From the NCBI RefSeq assembly GCF_900089585.1, contig NZ_FLRH01000003.1, positions 1,101,001-1,165,000 of the forward strand: DNA of 64,000 nt. Direction: 5' to 3'. The number at the start of each line of letters is the position of its first letter. Positions within the stretch are counted from its first letter, which is position 1. Shown piece after piece: positions 49,149-55,817 of the stretch. Under the pieces are notes generated by a model, which saw only the letters and a program-made list of their open reading frames with translations, did no database searches and was not told where the DNA came from. Source of the DNA: Micromonospora sediminicola (lineage in GTDB: Bacteria; Actinomycetota; Actinomycetes; Mycobacteriales; Micromonosporaceae). A program made the position numbers and the translations under genes.

Positions 49149-51168
49149 CCGCGTCCTCCTCGATGAGCGCGCCGTCGATCGCCGCACCGCGGCGCATGCC
49201 GGCCTGGACGCCGGCGGCGTACTGCTGGGAGAAGCGGGCCGGGAGCACGCCCCAGGCACACAGCAGGTCGACGCCCTGGGCGACGGTGGCCGGGCAGAAG
49301 TCGATACGGTCCAGCTCGTAGCGGTCGGAGCGGTAGACGACGTCGACCTGTCCGGCCTCCCAGCAGACCTCCACGTGCGCCACTTGGCCGCTCCGTGCCA
49401 TCTCCGGGTGCAGGGGCGGGGTCGGCTCGCCCGGCGCGTACTCCATGCCGAGCGTCGCGGGCTTACCCCGGCCGGCAGCGTTGCGCGGATGCCGAGCCAG
49501 CCCGGCCCGCGCCCACTCGAAGACGGCCCGCAACCTCGCGACGTCGGCCGGCGTCAGACCGTCCTCGGCTGGGGTCACCTCCGCCCCGCCGTCGAGGGAA
49601 GTCGACGACGGGGCGGAGGCTGGAGCAGCGTCGCCCGCGCCGTGAGGACGCGCGGTATCCGCTCCATCCGCCGGCTCGGTGTCAACACCGGCGGCCGCCT
49701 GGGCGGTGCCTGCCGGGGCGGAGTCGCGAATCTCCGCCCCGGCTTCCCGCGAGGCCCGGGGGTCGTGGGTCTCGGCGGACGGCCCGGTCGGGGCCGTGTC
49801 ACCCGCCGCGAAACGGGTGGTCTCGCCGCCGGCCGGGACGGGCCGGCGGATCTGGAGCAGGTCGTCCCACCGCCAGATGCGGTGGGCGGTGGCGGTGTGG
49901 TTGCCGGTGCGGGTGCGGGCGAGGACCTGCCAGCCGCCCGGCTCCGGCGGGATCGGACCGATCTCGGCGGAGGTGGCCGGCTGCCAGCCGTCCGGGCCGA
50001 CCCACACCAGGTCGCCGGCGCGCAGCTGGCCCGCCGCCACGGTCTCCTCGGCGCCCGGTTCCATGTCCGGGCTCTGGGCGAGCAGCTTCTCGTTCGACAT
50101 CTGCGCGTGGTCGGCGGCGTCGAGGCAGGCCGGGCACTTGCCGTTGTAGATGACCGCGGCGGGCACCAGGCTGTGGCAGGCACGGCAGTCGGACACGCGG
50201 CCGGCGGCCGCGGTACGGCCCTCCGGCCGGCGGACCGTCAGCGGCAGGTCACCGGCCACGTCCTCGTGGACGGGCACGTTCTCGCTGTGGTTGGTGAAGA
50301 CGGTGACGCCGGCGTCGAAGTGGGCTTGGACGACCTGGTGCCAGGCGACGTGCTGGCGTGGGCCGTACGGCCGGTCGATGTAGTCGCCGGGCAGCAGCGT
50401 GCCGTAGGTGACGCTGGTCGTGACGTAGTCCGCCGGCGGCATGAACCGGCACACCGCGCACCACCAGCGCGCCGAGAGAGTCGGCGGGCCGCCCGGGCCG
50501 TCGGCCACCTCGGCGGCCGGCACGACGGTGCCGCAGCGGCCGCAGGGGACCTCGGACGGCTCCGGTTCGGGCCAGCACTTGCGGCACCACGTGGCCGCGT
50601 GCTTCTCCGTCGCCTGCCGGGCGGGCAGGGTCAGGCCGGTGCGCGTCGACCGGGAGCACCTGGTCGACGTCTTGCTCTTCAACGCGTGCGCCTCGATCGC
50701 CCGGCGGGCGGCGGCGATCCACACCTGCTCGTCCGGCTCCGGACCAGGGCCGGGAGCGACGTCGACGGCCGGGGCCGGGCGGGTGGCGGCGTAGGTCTTG
50801 CCGTCCGCGCCGCGGATCTCCGCCGGCGTCCGGTCCTGCACGACGGCCAGGTCGGCGTTGACGGTGCCGACGCTGACACCGAGCGCAGAGCCGATCGCCC
50901 GCTGACTCATGCCGGCCGAGCGCAGGGCCTCGACGGCGACCTGGCGCTGCGCGGTGGGCATCCGCAGCCGCTCGGCGCCGAACTCGCCGTCGAGGTACGC
51001 CTGCCAGTCCGCGTACCCGAGGACGTGCCAGTCGCGGCGCTCCCACGCCAGGGCGTACTCCGACACCGTCTCCAGCCAGTTGCGCATGCCCTGCCGGATC
51101 CGCTCGGCCCGGGCCCGCGCCATCTCCTCGGTGGACTGCTCGGTCAGCGCGATCACGTCGGCGGTCAC
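49141..51168 (-). CDS. Large ParB/KorB-like HTH protein with several zinc motifs
   Basis: A 675-residue protein starting at GTG 51168 (GTGA overlap with the upstream gene); the longer frame upstream is a shadow. Residues about 80-125 hold a helix-turn-helix, RQVAVEALRSAGMSQRAIGS, then ALGVSVGTVNADL. Then come Cys groups: WCRKCWPE, CGRCGTVV, WWCAVCRF, CRACHSLV and CPACLDAA. The middle looks beta-rich and the last third is a disordered linker plus a small C-terminal domain. It may organise or silence DNA. The combination is unusual and no full-length family is known to me. Confidence 0.65.
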   Translation of the reverse strand: MTADVIALTEQSTEEMARARAERIRQGMRNWLETVSEYALAWERRDWHVLGYADWQAYLDGEFGAERLRMPTAQRQVAVEALRSAGMSQRAIGSALGVSVGTVNADLAVVQDRTPAEIRGADGKTYAATRPAPAVDVAPGPGPEPDEQVWIAAARRAIEAHALKSKTSTRCSRSTRTGLTLPARQATEKHAATWCRKCWPEPEPSEVPCGRCGTVVPAAEVADGPGGPPTLSARWWCAVCRFMPPADYVTTSVTYGTLLPGDYIDRPYGPRQHVAWHQVVQAHFDAGVTVFTNHSENVPVHEDVAGDLPLTVRRPEGRTAAAGRVSDCRACHSLVPAAVIYNGKCPACLDAADHAQMSNEKLLAQSPDMEPGAEETVAAGQLRAGDLVWVGPDGWQPATSAEIGPIPPEPGGWQVLARTRTGNHTATAHRIWRWDDLLQIRRPVPAGGETTRFAAGDTAPTGPSAETHDPRASREAGAEIRDSAPAGTAQAAAGVDTEPADGADTARPHGAGDAAPASAPSSTSLDGGAEVTPAEDGLTPADVARLRAVFEWARAGLARHPRNAAGRGKPATLGMEYAPGEPTPPLHPEMARSGQVAHVEVCWEAGQVDVVYRSDRYELDRIDFCPATVAQGVDLLCAWGVLPARFSQQYAAGVQAGMRRGAAIDGALIEEDADA

Positions 51169-51692
51169 CGGACGGCCCTCCGGGCCGCCCGAGCGGTACG
51201 CCGGCGGGCGCCGGCCTGCGTCCAGGCGTAGCCGTGGTGCACTCCGGCGTCGGCGGCCATGACGGCCCAGTGCCAGCGGCGGCGCCACCACGGCCGCTCG
51301 ACGATCCAGCGCGGCTCGAAGTCGAAGACGTGGGTGGGCGGCAGCGCCTGCAGGGTCGCCGGCGGCGGCTCGGCGGCTGTGGTCGGCGGCCGGGCGTCGA
51401 GCGGCTCCCCCACCGGCACGGCCGTGCCGGTGGGGGCGGGCTCGGGCTCCGGGCCCCAGATGTCGGTGTTGTCGTACCAGGTCTTGGGCGCTGCAGCTGC
51501 GCTGCCGTCCAGGGCGGCGGGCTGCTGCTCGACGGCCGCCGCGGCGGCGGGGGCGGGCGCCGGCGGGCGGTGCACGGCGGGCAGCTTGCCGAGCCGCTCG
51601 GGCTGCCCGGGCCGGTACTCGGGGTAAGTCGCGTAGCCGGGCCGGGTGGCGGCCGCGGCGCGCAGCTCGTCGTCGTTCAGGCGGTGGACCAC
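51165..51692 (-). CDS. Early protein with Pro/Ala-rich middle
   Basis: A 175-residue protein. GTG 51692 with AGGAG upstream is preferred over the long frame. The N-terminal LNDDELRAAAATRPGYATYPEYRPGQ is a possible small helical domain, followed by a Pro/Ala linker and a Trp/Arg-rich end (WIVERPWWRRRWHWAVMAAD). The function is unknown. Confidence 0.55.
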   Translation of the reverse strand: MVHRLNDDELRAAAATRPGYATYPEYRPGQPERLGKLPAVHRPPAPAPAAAAAVEQQPAALDGSAAAAPKTWYDNTDIWGPEPEPAPTGTAVPVGEPLDARPPTTAAEPPPATLQALPPTHVFDFEPRWIVERPWWRRRWHWAVMAADAGVHHGYAWTQAGARRRTARAARRAVR

Positions 51693-51937
51693 GGGAGCTC
51701 CTCCGGGTCGTGCTCGCCGAGGATCGCGGCGTCGCGGGCCTGGGCGGCCGCGGCGAGCGCGGGCGAGATGCGGGTCTTCGGGGTGGGGGTGGGCGGGGGC
51801 GCTGGTGGGGTGTGGCCCGGGTCGCCGGCCTGGCCGACACGGCCGCAGTTGAGGCACGTCGCGCGCTGCTTCCAGTCCAGGCCGAGGTCCGGGTCCGGCA
51901 CGAACTCCTCGCAGAAGCGGGGCGCCTTGGCGGTCAC
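51677..51937 (-). CDS. Small early protein with Cys pair
   Basis: An 86-residue protein starting at ATG 51937. FCEEFVPDPDLGLDWKQRATCLNCGRVGQAGD contains a CxxC that may pair with the earlier Cys as a zinc site; a Pro/Thr linker and helical tail follow. It overlaps its neighbours by 4-16 bases. Confidence 0.55.
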   Translation of the reverse strand: MTAKAPRFCEEFVPDPDLGLDWKQRATCLNCGRVGQAGDPGHTPPAPPPTPTPKTRISPALAAAAQARDAAILGEHDPEELPWSTA

Positions 51938-52242
51938 CGGTCACCGTCCTGGTCGCTGGGCCACTGGTCGTCGTCCTGGAGGTGTCCGCACTGGGACGGG
52001 TCGCCGTGGCAGACGTCGCAGGCGGTCTCGCGGGCGGCGTCGAGCAGGTCCGGGCCGGGCTGGCCGGCCCGGCCGCCGCGCCCGGCCAGGCCGGGCAGGG
52101 CGACCGGAGCGGCCTCGGCGCGCGCGAGGGCACGTCGCTTGCGCCAGCACTTCGCGCCGATCCGGCGGGCCCGGGACACCGGGGTCTTGCACGGCCGGTG
52201 GCAGTCCAGGCACAGCACCAGCGGCTGCTCCGGCTCACCCAT
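51934..52242 (-). CDS. DUF6011-like zinc protein
   Basis: A 102-residue protein starting at ATG 52242. CLDCHRPCKTPVSRARRIGAKCWRKR is the C-x2-C-x3-C...C pattern of DUF6011 proteins, a small zinc module common in actinomycete phages and plasmids. A second CDVCHGDPSQCGH motif near the end suggests another metal site. The role is unknown. Confidence 0.7.
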   Translation of the reverse strand: MGEPEQPLVLCLDCHRPCKTPVSRARRIGAKCWRKRRALARAEAAPVALPGLAGRGGRAGQPGPDLLDAARETACDVCHGDPSQCGHLQDDDQWPSDQDGDR

Positions 52243-52750
52243 CGCGGCCGCCGGCGCGGACCGGGTGGTGGACGACGAGGCCGGCCGTGTCGACGGACAC
52301 CACGCCCGGGCCGACCGGGGTGGGCGTCGCCGTGCCGGTGGCGGCGGCGATGGCGGCCATCGCGCGGAGCCGGCCGCGGACGTCGGCGGGCACCCGGCAG
52401 CCCGACAGGTCGACCGGGCGGCCGGTGGCCAGGGCGTCGAGCAGCCGGTGCACGTACGTCTCGGTGAGCTGCTTGTCGGCGTGGTGGCGGTGGTAGGCCT
52501 CCAGGTGCAGGCCGTCGGGCCGCCACCCGTCCCAGATCCGGGCGGCCTCGCGCAGGAGCACCGCGGCGTCGGCGGGGATGACGTGGCGCTGGGCGACATC
52601 GCGCAGCTCCCGGAACGCGGCGCCGGCGCGGTCGCCCTCGTCGAGCTGGCGGGCACGGGCGGCGATGGCCATCACGAGCAGGCCGACGATGAACGAGACG
52701 ACGGCGAGGGCGATCAGCATGGCGGCGGCCTGGAAGGGGTCGAGGTTCAT
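52235..52750 (-). CDS. One-helix membrane early protein
   Basis: A 171-residue protein starting at ATG 52750. A hydrophobic helix at residues about 8-30 (AAAMLIALAVVSFIVGLLVMAIAA) anchors it. The cytosolic part is helical (QLTETYVHRLLDALATG) and ends in a beta segment with VVSVDTAGLVVHHPVRAG. It may interact with the next small membrane proteins. No family is known. Confidence 0.6.
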   Translation of the reverse strand: MNLDPFQAAAMLIALAVVSFIVGLLVMAIAARARQLDEGDRAGAAFRELRDVAQRHVIPADAAVLLREAARIWDGWRPDGLHLEAYHRHHADKQLTETYVHRLLDALATGRPVDLSGCRVPADVRGRLRAMAAIAAATGTATPTPVGPGVVSVDTAGLVVHHPVRAGGRDG

Positions 52751-53031
52751 CGGTGTGCCTCCGGGATGTCGAGGAACGCGGCCGGCTCGCCGCGGCGGTA
52801 GAGGGGGTAGGCGGCGGCGTGCAGGCGCTGCCAGTCGGCGGTGCGGGCTCGGCGCAGCGCGACGGCGGCGCACACCGCGGCGGTGGCCAGCCAGAGCACG
52901 GCCAGGACGATGAGGGCACCCAGGCCGGTCGGGGACGGCCGGTCGGGGACGGCGAGGGTCAGGGCGGCGGTGCCGAGCAGCACCGCGAGCGCGGCGGCGA
53001 GCGCGGCGGCGGCGGGGTGGCGGGTCAGCAC
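52747..53031 (-). CDS. Two-helix membrane early protein
   Basis: A 94-residue protein starting at GTG 53031, overlapping the sigma gene end by 7 bases. Two hydrophobic helices (AAALAAALAVLLGTAALTLAV and LGALIVLAVLWLATAAVCAAVAL) precede a cytosolic tail. Its position directly after the sigma gene makes a membrane anti-sigma or partner possible, but there is no zinc anti-sigma motif. The function is inferred only from context. Confidence 0.55.
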   Translation of the reverse strand: MLTRHPAAAALAAALAVLLGTAALTLAVPDRPSPTGLGALIVLAVLWLATAAVCAAVALRRARTADWQRLHAAAYPLYRRGEPAAFLDIPEAHR

Positions 53032-53687
53032 CGGATCACCTGCTCGAAGCCGGCGGGCAGGCGCTGCGCGAGCGCCCGGACGGCGCGGTACTGCAGCGCC
53101 TTGACCGCGCCCTCCTGCTTGCCCATCGCCGCGGCGACCTCGAGCACGGACAGGCCCTGGAAGAACCGCAGGTCGAGGCATTCCTGCTGCTCGGCGGTGA
53201 GCTTCCCCATCGCCTCGCGGACGATCTCGGCGATCTGCCGGTCGACGGCAGTGTCGGCGGGGTTGCCCTCGCGGGTGCGGTCGGTGAAGTCGACGCCCAG
53301 GTTCGCGTCGAGGACGTCGCCCACCATGCACTCCAGGCGGGAGCGGCTGGACTTGAAGTGGTCCGCGATCAGGTTCCGGGCGATCGTCACGAACCAGGCG
53401 CCGATGTCGCGGCCCTGCCACTGCACGGTGTTGATGCGGCGCAGCGCCCGGACGAACGTCTCCCCGGCCAGGTCCTCGGCGGTCTGCCGGTGCTGCCCGA
53501 CGCGGAACAGCACGAACCGGTAGACCACGTCGTAGTAGCGGAGGTAGAGCTGACCGAACGCGTCCCGGTCGCCGGCCTGCGCCGAGACGACCAGGTGCCA
53601 CGTGCCGCCCTGCTCGGGCAGCTGCTCGACGGCCGGCGGGCCGGGCTGGCCAGGCACCCGCGTCGGCGCGGCCACCTGGGCGGTCAT
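53025..53687 (-). CDS. ECF-type sigma-70 RNA polymerase sigma factor
   Basis: A 220-residue sigma factor starting at ATG 53687. Region 2 spans about residues 35-110 (DRDAFGQLYLRYYDVVYRFV, then QTAEDLAGETFVRALRRI and GAWFVTIARNLIADHFKSSR). Region 4 is near 165-215 (LTAEQQECLDLRFFQGLSVL, then EVAAAMGKQEGAVKALQYRA). There is no region 3. It should direct host RNA polymerase to phage or selected host promoters. Genes on both sides encode small membrane proteins, one of which may be its regulator. Confidence 0.93.
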   Translation of the reverse strand: MTAQVAAPTRVPGQPGPPAVEQLPEQGGTWHLVVSAQAGDRDAFGQLYLRYYDVVYRFVLFRVGQHRQTAEDLAGETFVRALRRINTVQWQGRDIGAWFVTIARNLIADHFKSSRSRLECMVGDVLDANLGVDFTDRTREGNPADTAVDRQIAEIVREAMGKLTAEQQECLDLRFFQGLSVLEVAAAMGKQEGAVKALQYRAVRALAQRLPAGFEQVIRC

Positions 53688-53956
53688 CGGGACACCGCCA
53701 CGTGGATCTCGGAGCGGGTCAGCCTGTCCACGTCGTGGTCCTCGGCGTGCGGCCACGGGTCCACCGGCAGACCGCACTCGGCCGGGTCCAGCGCCGGCGG
53801 GCGGCGGCGGGCCTCGGCCCGGGCGCGGCGCTCGTCCGCCCGCCGGACCTCCTGCCGCCGACCCCACCACGCCACCAGCGCGACCAGGGCGACGACCAGG
53901 ACCAGGCCGGCCACCTCACCGGCGGAGGCCCGCAGGCCCGCCAGGATCGAGGCCAT
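53684..53956 (-). CDS. Small one-helix membrane early protein
   Basis: A 90-residue protein starting at ATG 53956, one base from overlap with the upstream stop. One membrane helix (GEVAGLVLVVALVALVAWWG) is followed by a highly basic cytosolic segment and a Pro/His/Asp-rich end. Its stop overlaps the sigma start (ATGA), so it is produced with the sigma factor. It could be a sigma partner; this is only inference. Confidence 0.6.
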   Translation of the reverse strand: MASILAGLRASAGEVAGLVLVVALVALVAWWGRRQEVRRADERRARAEARRRPPALDPAECGLPVDPWPHAEDHDVDRLTRSEIHVAVSR

Positions 53957-55164
53957 CACGACGCGCCACCGGCGAGGGAGGCCGGCTCCGGGTCGGCGAT
54001 GTGCCGGTCCAGGAACGCCATCGCCCCGGCGTGGGTGTCGAAGCCGTCGAAGACCAGCCCGCACGCGCACTCGACGCTGTTCTCACCGGGCCCGCCGACG
54101 GAGCCGCCGACCTGGTAGTGCTCCGGCGGCACCGGCAGCGCGTCGACCTCGGCCTGCACCTCGGCGGCCGGCGCCGCGCCCACCGCCGGCTCGATCTCGA
54201 CCGTGGCGACGGAGACCAGGTCGACGCACACACCCCGCCAGACGACGATCGCGTGGTAGCCGGTCGCACCGACGAGGGCGAAGTGGCGAGCGCTGCGCAG
54301 CGTGCCCTGCTCCGCGCCCAGCCGCGCCGCCCAGGCGATCGCCTCGTCCTCGGTGTCGAAGTCCAGCTGCGCGGCGTGGGTGAACTTGTCGAACCGGACC
54401 GCCCGCGGCGCCGGCAGCGCCTCGGAGTCGACGGCGTAGCAGAGGCGGGAGATCTCGCGCAGCATGTTGGCCCGGGCGATCCGGAGCACGGCGGCCTGCC
54501 CGGCCGCCTCCACCATGGCCGGCGCCGGCTTCGGCTCCTCGACGGCGAGGGCGTCGGCGTGCGCCCGGTCGACGTCGTGCACCCGGCCGTAGTCCGGGTA
54601 GGCGGCGCGGCACCGGGCGGCCAGCGGCTCCGGCCGGTCGCCGGCGAAGTCCATGCCGCTGCCGCATGGCCGCTCGCTCACGTCGTCGTCCAGCGGCAAC
54701 AGCAGGAAGTTGTCCCCAAGCGCCGGCGCGACGGCGTCGACGTGGTTGCGACACACGTTGACCGTGCCGGCCAGCTCGGCGAAGGTGCGGCCGTGTCCGG
54801 ACCGGTAGATCTCGAGGCGCTTTGCCGCGGGCTCGCCGCAGCCCGGCATGGTCGGCAGCTGCGCCACCTCGGGGGTGGCAGGTACGTTGGTCATCTCGAC
54901 CAGTCCTTTCATGGAGGTGGGGCGGGTTCGGGGTACAGGGGTCACGACCGTTGGCGCGGTCGTGGCCCTTTCCTTGTGCGCGCTGGCGGAGCCGCAGCAG
55001 GTGCAGCGGCCGCCCTCGCACCAGAAGTGCTTGCCGCACACGCACGGCCAGCAGACGTAGCCAGCAGCGGGCAGCTTCGGGGCCGGCGGGTTGGTGGGCC
55101 GCGCCGGCGGACGGTTGTCAGCCGGGCCGGAAGGCCCCGGGGCGACGGGGAGCGTGGCGATCAC
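53956..55164 (-). CDS. Early protein with N-terminal Cys cluster
   Basis: A 402-residue protein from GTG 55164 (GTGA overlap with the XRE gene). A Cys-rich zinc-like motif, CWPCVCGKHFWCEGGRCTCC, lies near residue 40. The central helical part (EAAGQAAVLRIARANMLREI) and C-terminal ECACGLVFDGFDTHAGAMAFLDRH follow. A second in-frame start (ATG at about 54893-54911) could give a shorter protein lacking the Cys cluster. It is the second gene of the leftward early operon. The function is unknown. Confidence 0.6.
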   Translation of the reverse strand: MIATLPVAPGPSGPADNRPPARPTNPPAPKLPAAGYVCWPCVCGKHFWCEGGRCTCCGSASAHKERATTAPTVVTPVPRTRPTSMKGLVEMTNVPATPEVAQLPTMPGCGEPAAKRLEIYRSGHGRTFAELAGTVNVCRNHVDAVAPALGDNFLLLPLDDDVSERPCGSGMDFAGDRPEPLAARCRAAYPDYGRVHDVDRAHADALAVEEPKPAPAMVEAAGQAAVLRIARANMLREISRLCYAVDSEALPAPRAVRFDKFTHAAQLDFDTEDEAIAWAARLGAEQGTLRSARHFALVGATGYHAIVVWRGVCVDLVSVATVEIEPAVGAAPAAEVQAEVDALPVPPEHYQVGGSVGGPGENSVECACGLVFDGFDTHAGAMAFLDRHIADPEPASLAGGAS

Positions 55165-55406
55165 GCGGCCGGCACCTCGGCCGAGGTCGCCGCCGCCGCC
55201 GGCAGGAACTGCGCCACCGGGACGCCGAGCAGCTCGGCGACGAGCACCAGCTCCGACACCCGCCACTCAACGTCGCCGCGGATGCGCTCCGAGACCTGGT
55301 TTACCGAGATGCCGAGCAGCTCAGCGATGTCACGCTGTGGGCGGCGCTGCCTTGCAAGCTCAGCCCTCACCTCAGATGAGACGTGATCGGCGATTGTCTT
55401 CCGCAT
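55161..55406 (-). CDS. XRE-family switch protein (Cro/early regulator candidate)
   Basis: An 81-residue DNA-binding protein starting at ATG 55406. The HTH is RQRRPQRDIAELLGISVNQVSERIRGDVEWRV, centred near residue 30; recognition helix ISVNQVSERI. It is first of the long leftward early operon and faces another XRE gene across a 100-base switch region. The predicted transcript starts at or beside the ATG. By analogy it is the Cro-like lytic-side regulator, though which protein represses which promoter cannot be told from sequence. Confidence 0.8.
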   Translation of the reverse strand: MRKTIADHVSSEVRAELARQRRPQRDIAELLGISVNQVSERIRGDVEWRVSELVLVAELLGVPVAQFLPAAAATSAEVPAA

Positions 55407-55413
55407 GAACGGA

Positions 55414-55443
55414 ACTATGTCAGGCTTAGCCTGATGACGTCAA
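55414..55443 (-). promoter_or_regulatory. Leftward early promoter with palindrome in spacer
   Basis: On the minus strand TTGACG (55443-55438) and CATAGT (55419-55414) are 18 bases apart. The predicted start is at the ATG (55406), giving a leaderless message. The spacer is filled by a 15-bp palindrome (55420-55434). Confidence 0.65.
55420..55434. promoter_or_regulatory. Operator O1, perfect palindrome
   Basis: TCAGGCTTAGCCTGA is a perfect 6+6 dyad around a 3-base centre. It fills most of the spacer of the leftward promoter, where a bound repressor would block RNA polymerase. Confidence 0.75.
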
Positions 55444-55471
55444 GCGTTCACGGGATATTGACAATCGTGCC

Positions 55472-55499
55472 TTGACGGTTCAGGCGGAGCCGTTACGAT
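55472..55499 (+). promoter_or_regulatory. Rightward promoter with related operator O2
   Basis: TTGACG (55472-55477) and TACGAT (55494-55499) are 16 bases apart. Transcription would begin at about the ATG at 55507, so this message also appears leaderless. TCAGGCGGAGCCGTT (55480-55494) in the spacer keeps the TCAGGC/GCC arms of O1, a degenerate second operator. A further TCAGG half-site lies at 55500-55504. Confidence 0.65.
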
Positions 55500-55506
55500 T
55501 CAGGGC

Positions 55507-55788
55507 ATGACTACGACACCCGACGGAGGGACCGCGACCCTCTCTGCGGACGTAGCCGCGGAGATCCGCGCGTGGATGGGTCGCCTTGGGGTCAATCAGG
55601 CTGAGCTGGCGAAGCGCCTGGGCCATAACGCGCAGTGGCTCTCAGTGCGGATCAGCCCGCGGGCGACCGTCGCGATGAACCTCGACGAGGTCCAGCGCAT
55701 CGCGGACGCGTTGGGGATCCTCGTCATCAACCTGCTGCCGCAATACGCCTCGCAACGGGTCTCTCGCTCTGAGGCCACCACACGGTAG
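55507..55788 (+). CDS. XRE-family repressor candidate
   Basis: A 93-residue protein. The HTH is EIRAWMGRLGVNQAELAKRL, then GHNAQWLSVRISPRATVAMN, with a regulatory helix end. It is the only rightward gene at the right end of the prophage. In the excised circle it would be followed by attP and the integrase, the usual order repressor-att-int. It is therefore the best candidate for the immunity repressor, although it lacks an obvious dimer or cleavage domain. Confidence 0.75.
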   Translation: MTTTPDGGTATLSADVAAEIRAWMGRLGVNQAELAKRLGHNAQWLSVRISPRATVAMNLDEVQRIADALGILVINLLPQYASQRVSRSEATTR

Positions 55789-55817
55789 CCTCAGCGGGGG
55801 CGACCAAGGAGCGCGCG
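55789..55817. other. Right junction region and ribosome site of the host gene
   Basis: Only 29 bases separate the phage XRE stop from the host GTG start at 55818. AAGGAG (55805-55810) is its ribosome site. attR is expected here or just inside the neighbouring genes. No promoter fits in this space, so the native promoter of the host gene was probably displaced or is shared with the phage. Confidence 0.5.

Larger units (their letters stand above)
13235..55795. mobile_element. Near-complete temperate siphovirus-type prophage, approximate limits
   Basis: The region carries integrase, divergent XRE switch, terminase, portal, MuF-like protein, scaffold, capsid, connectors, tail tube, frameshifted tail chaperones, tape measure, tail tip proteins, lysin and small membrane lysis proteins in the standard siphovirus order, read leftward. 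Host genes on both sides belong to one conserved neighbourhood. Exact ends are not resolved; they lie between 13055 and 13342 on the left and most likely between 55750 and 55840 on the right. Total length is about 42.5 kb. Confidence 0.9.
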
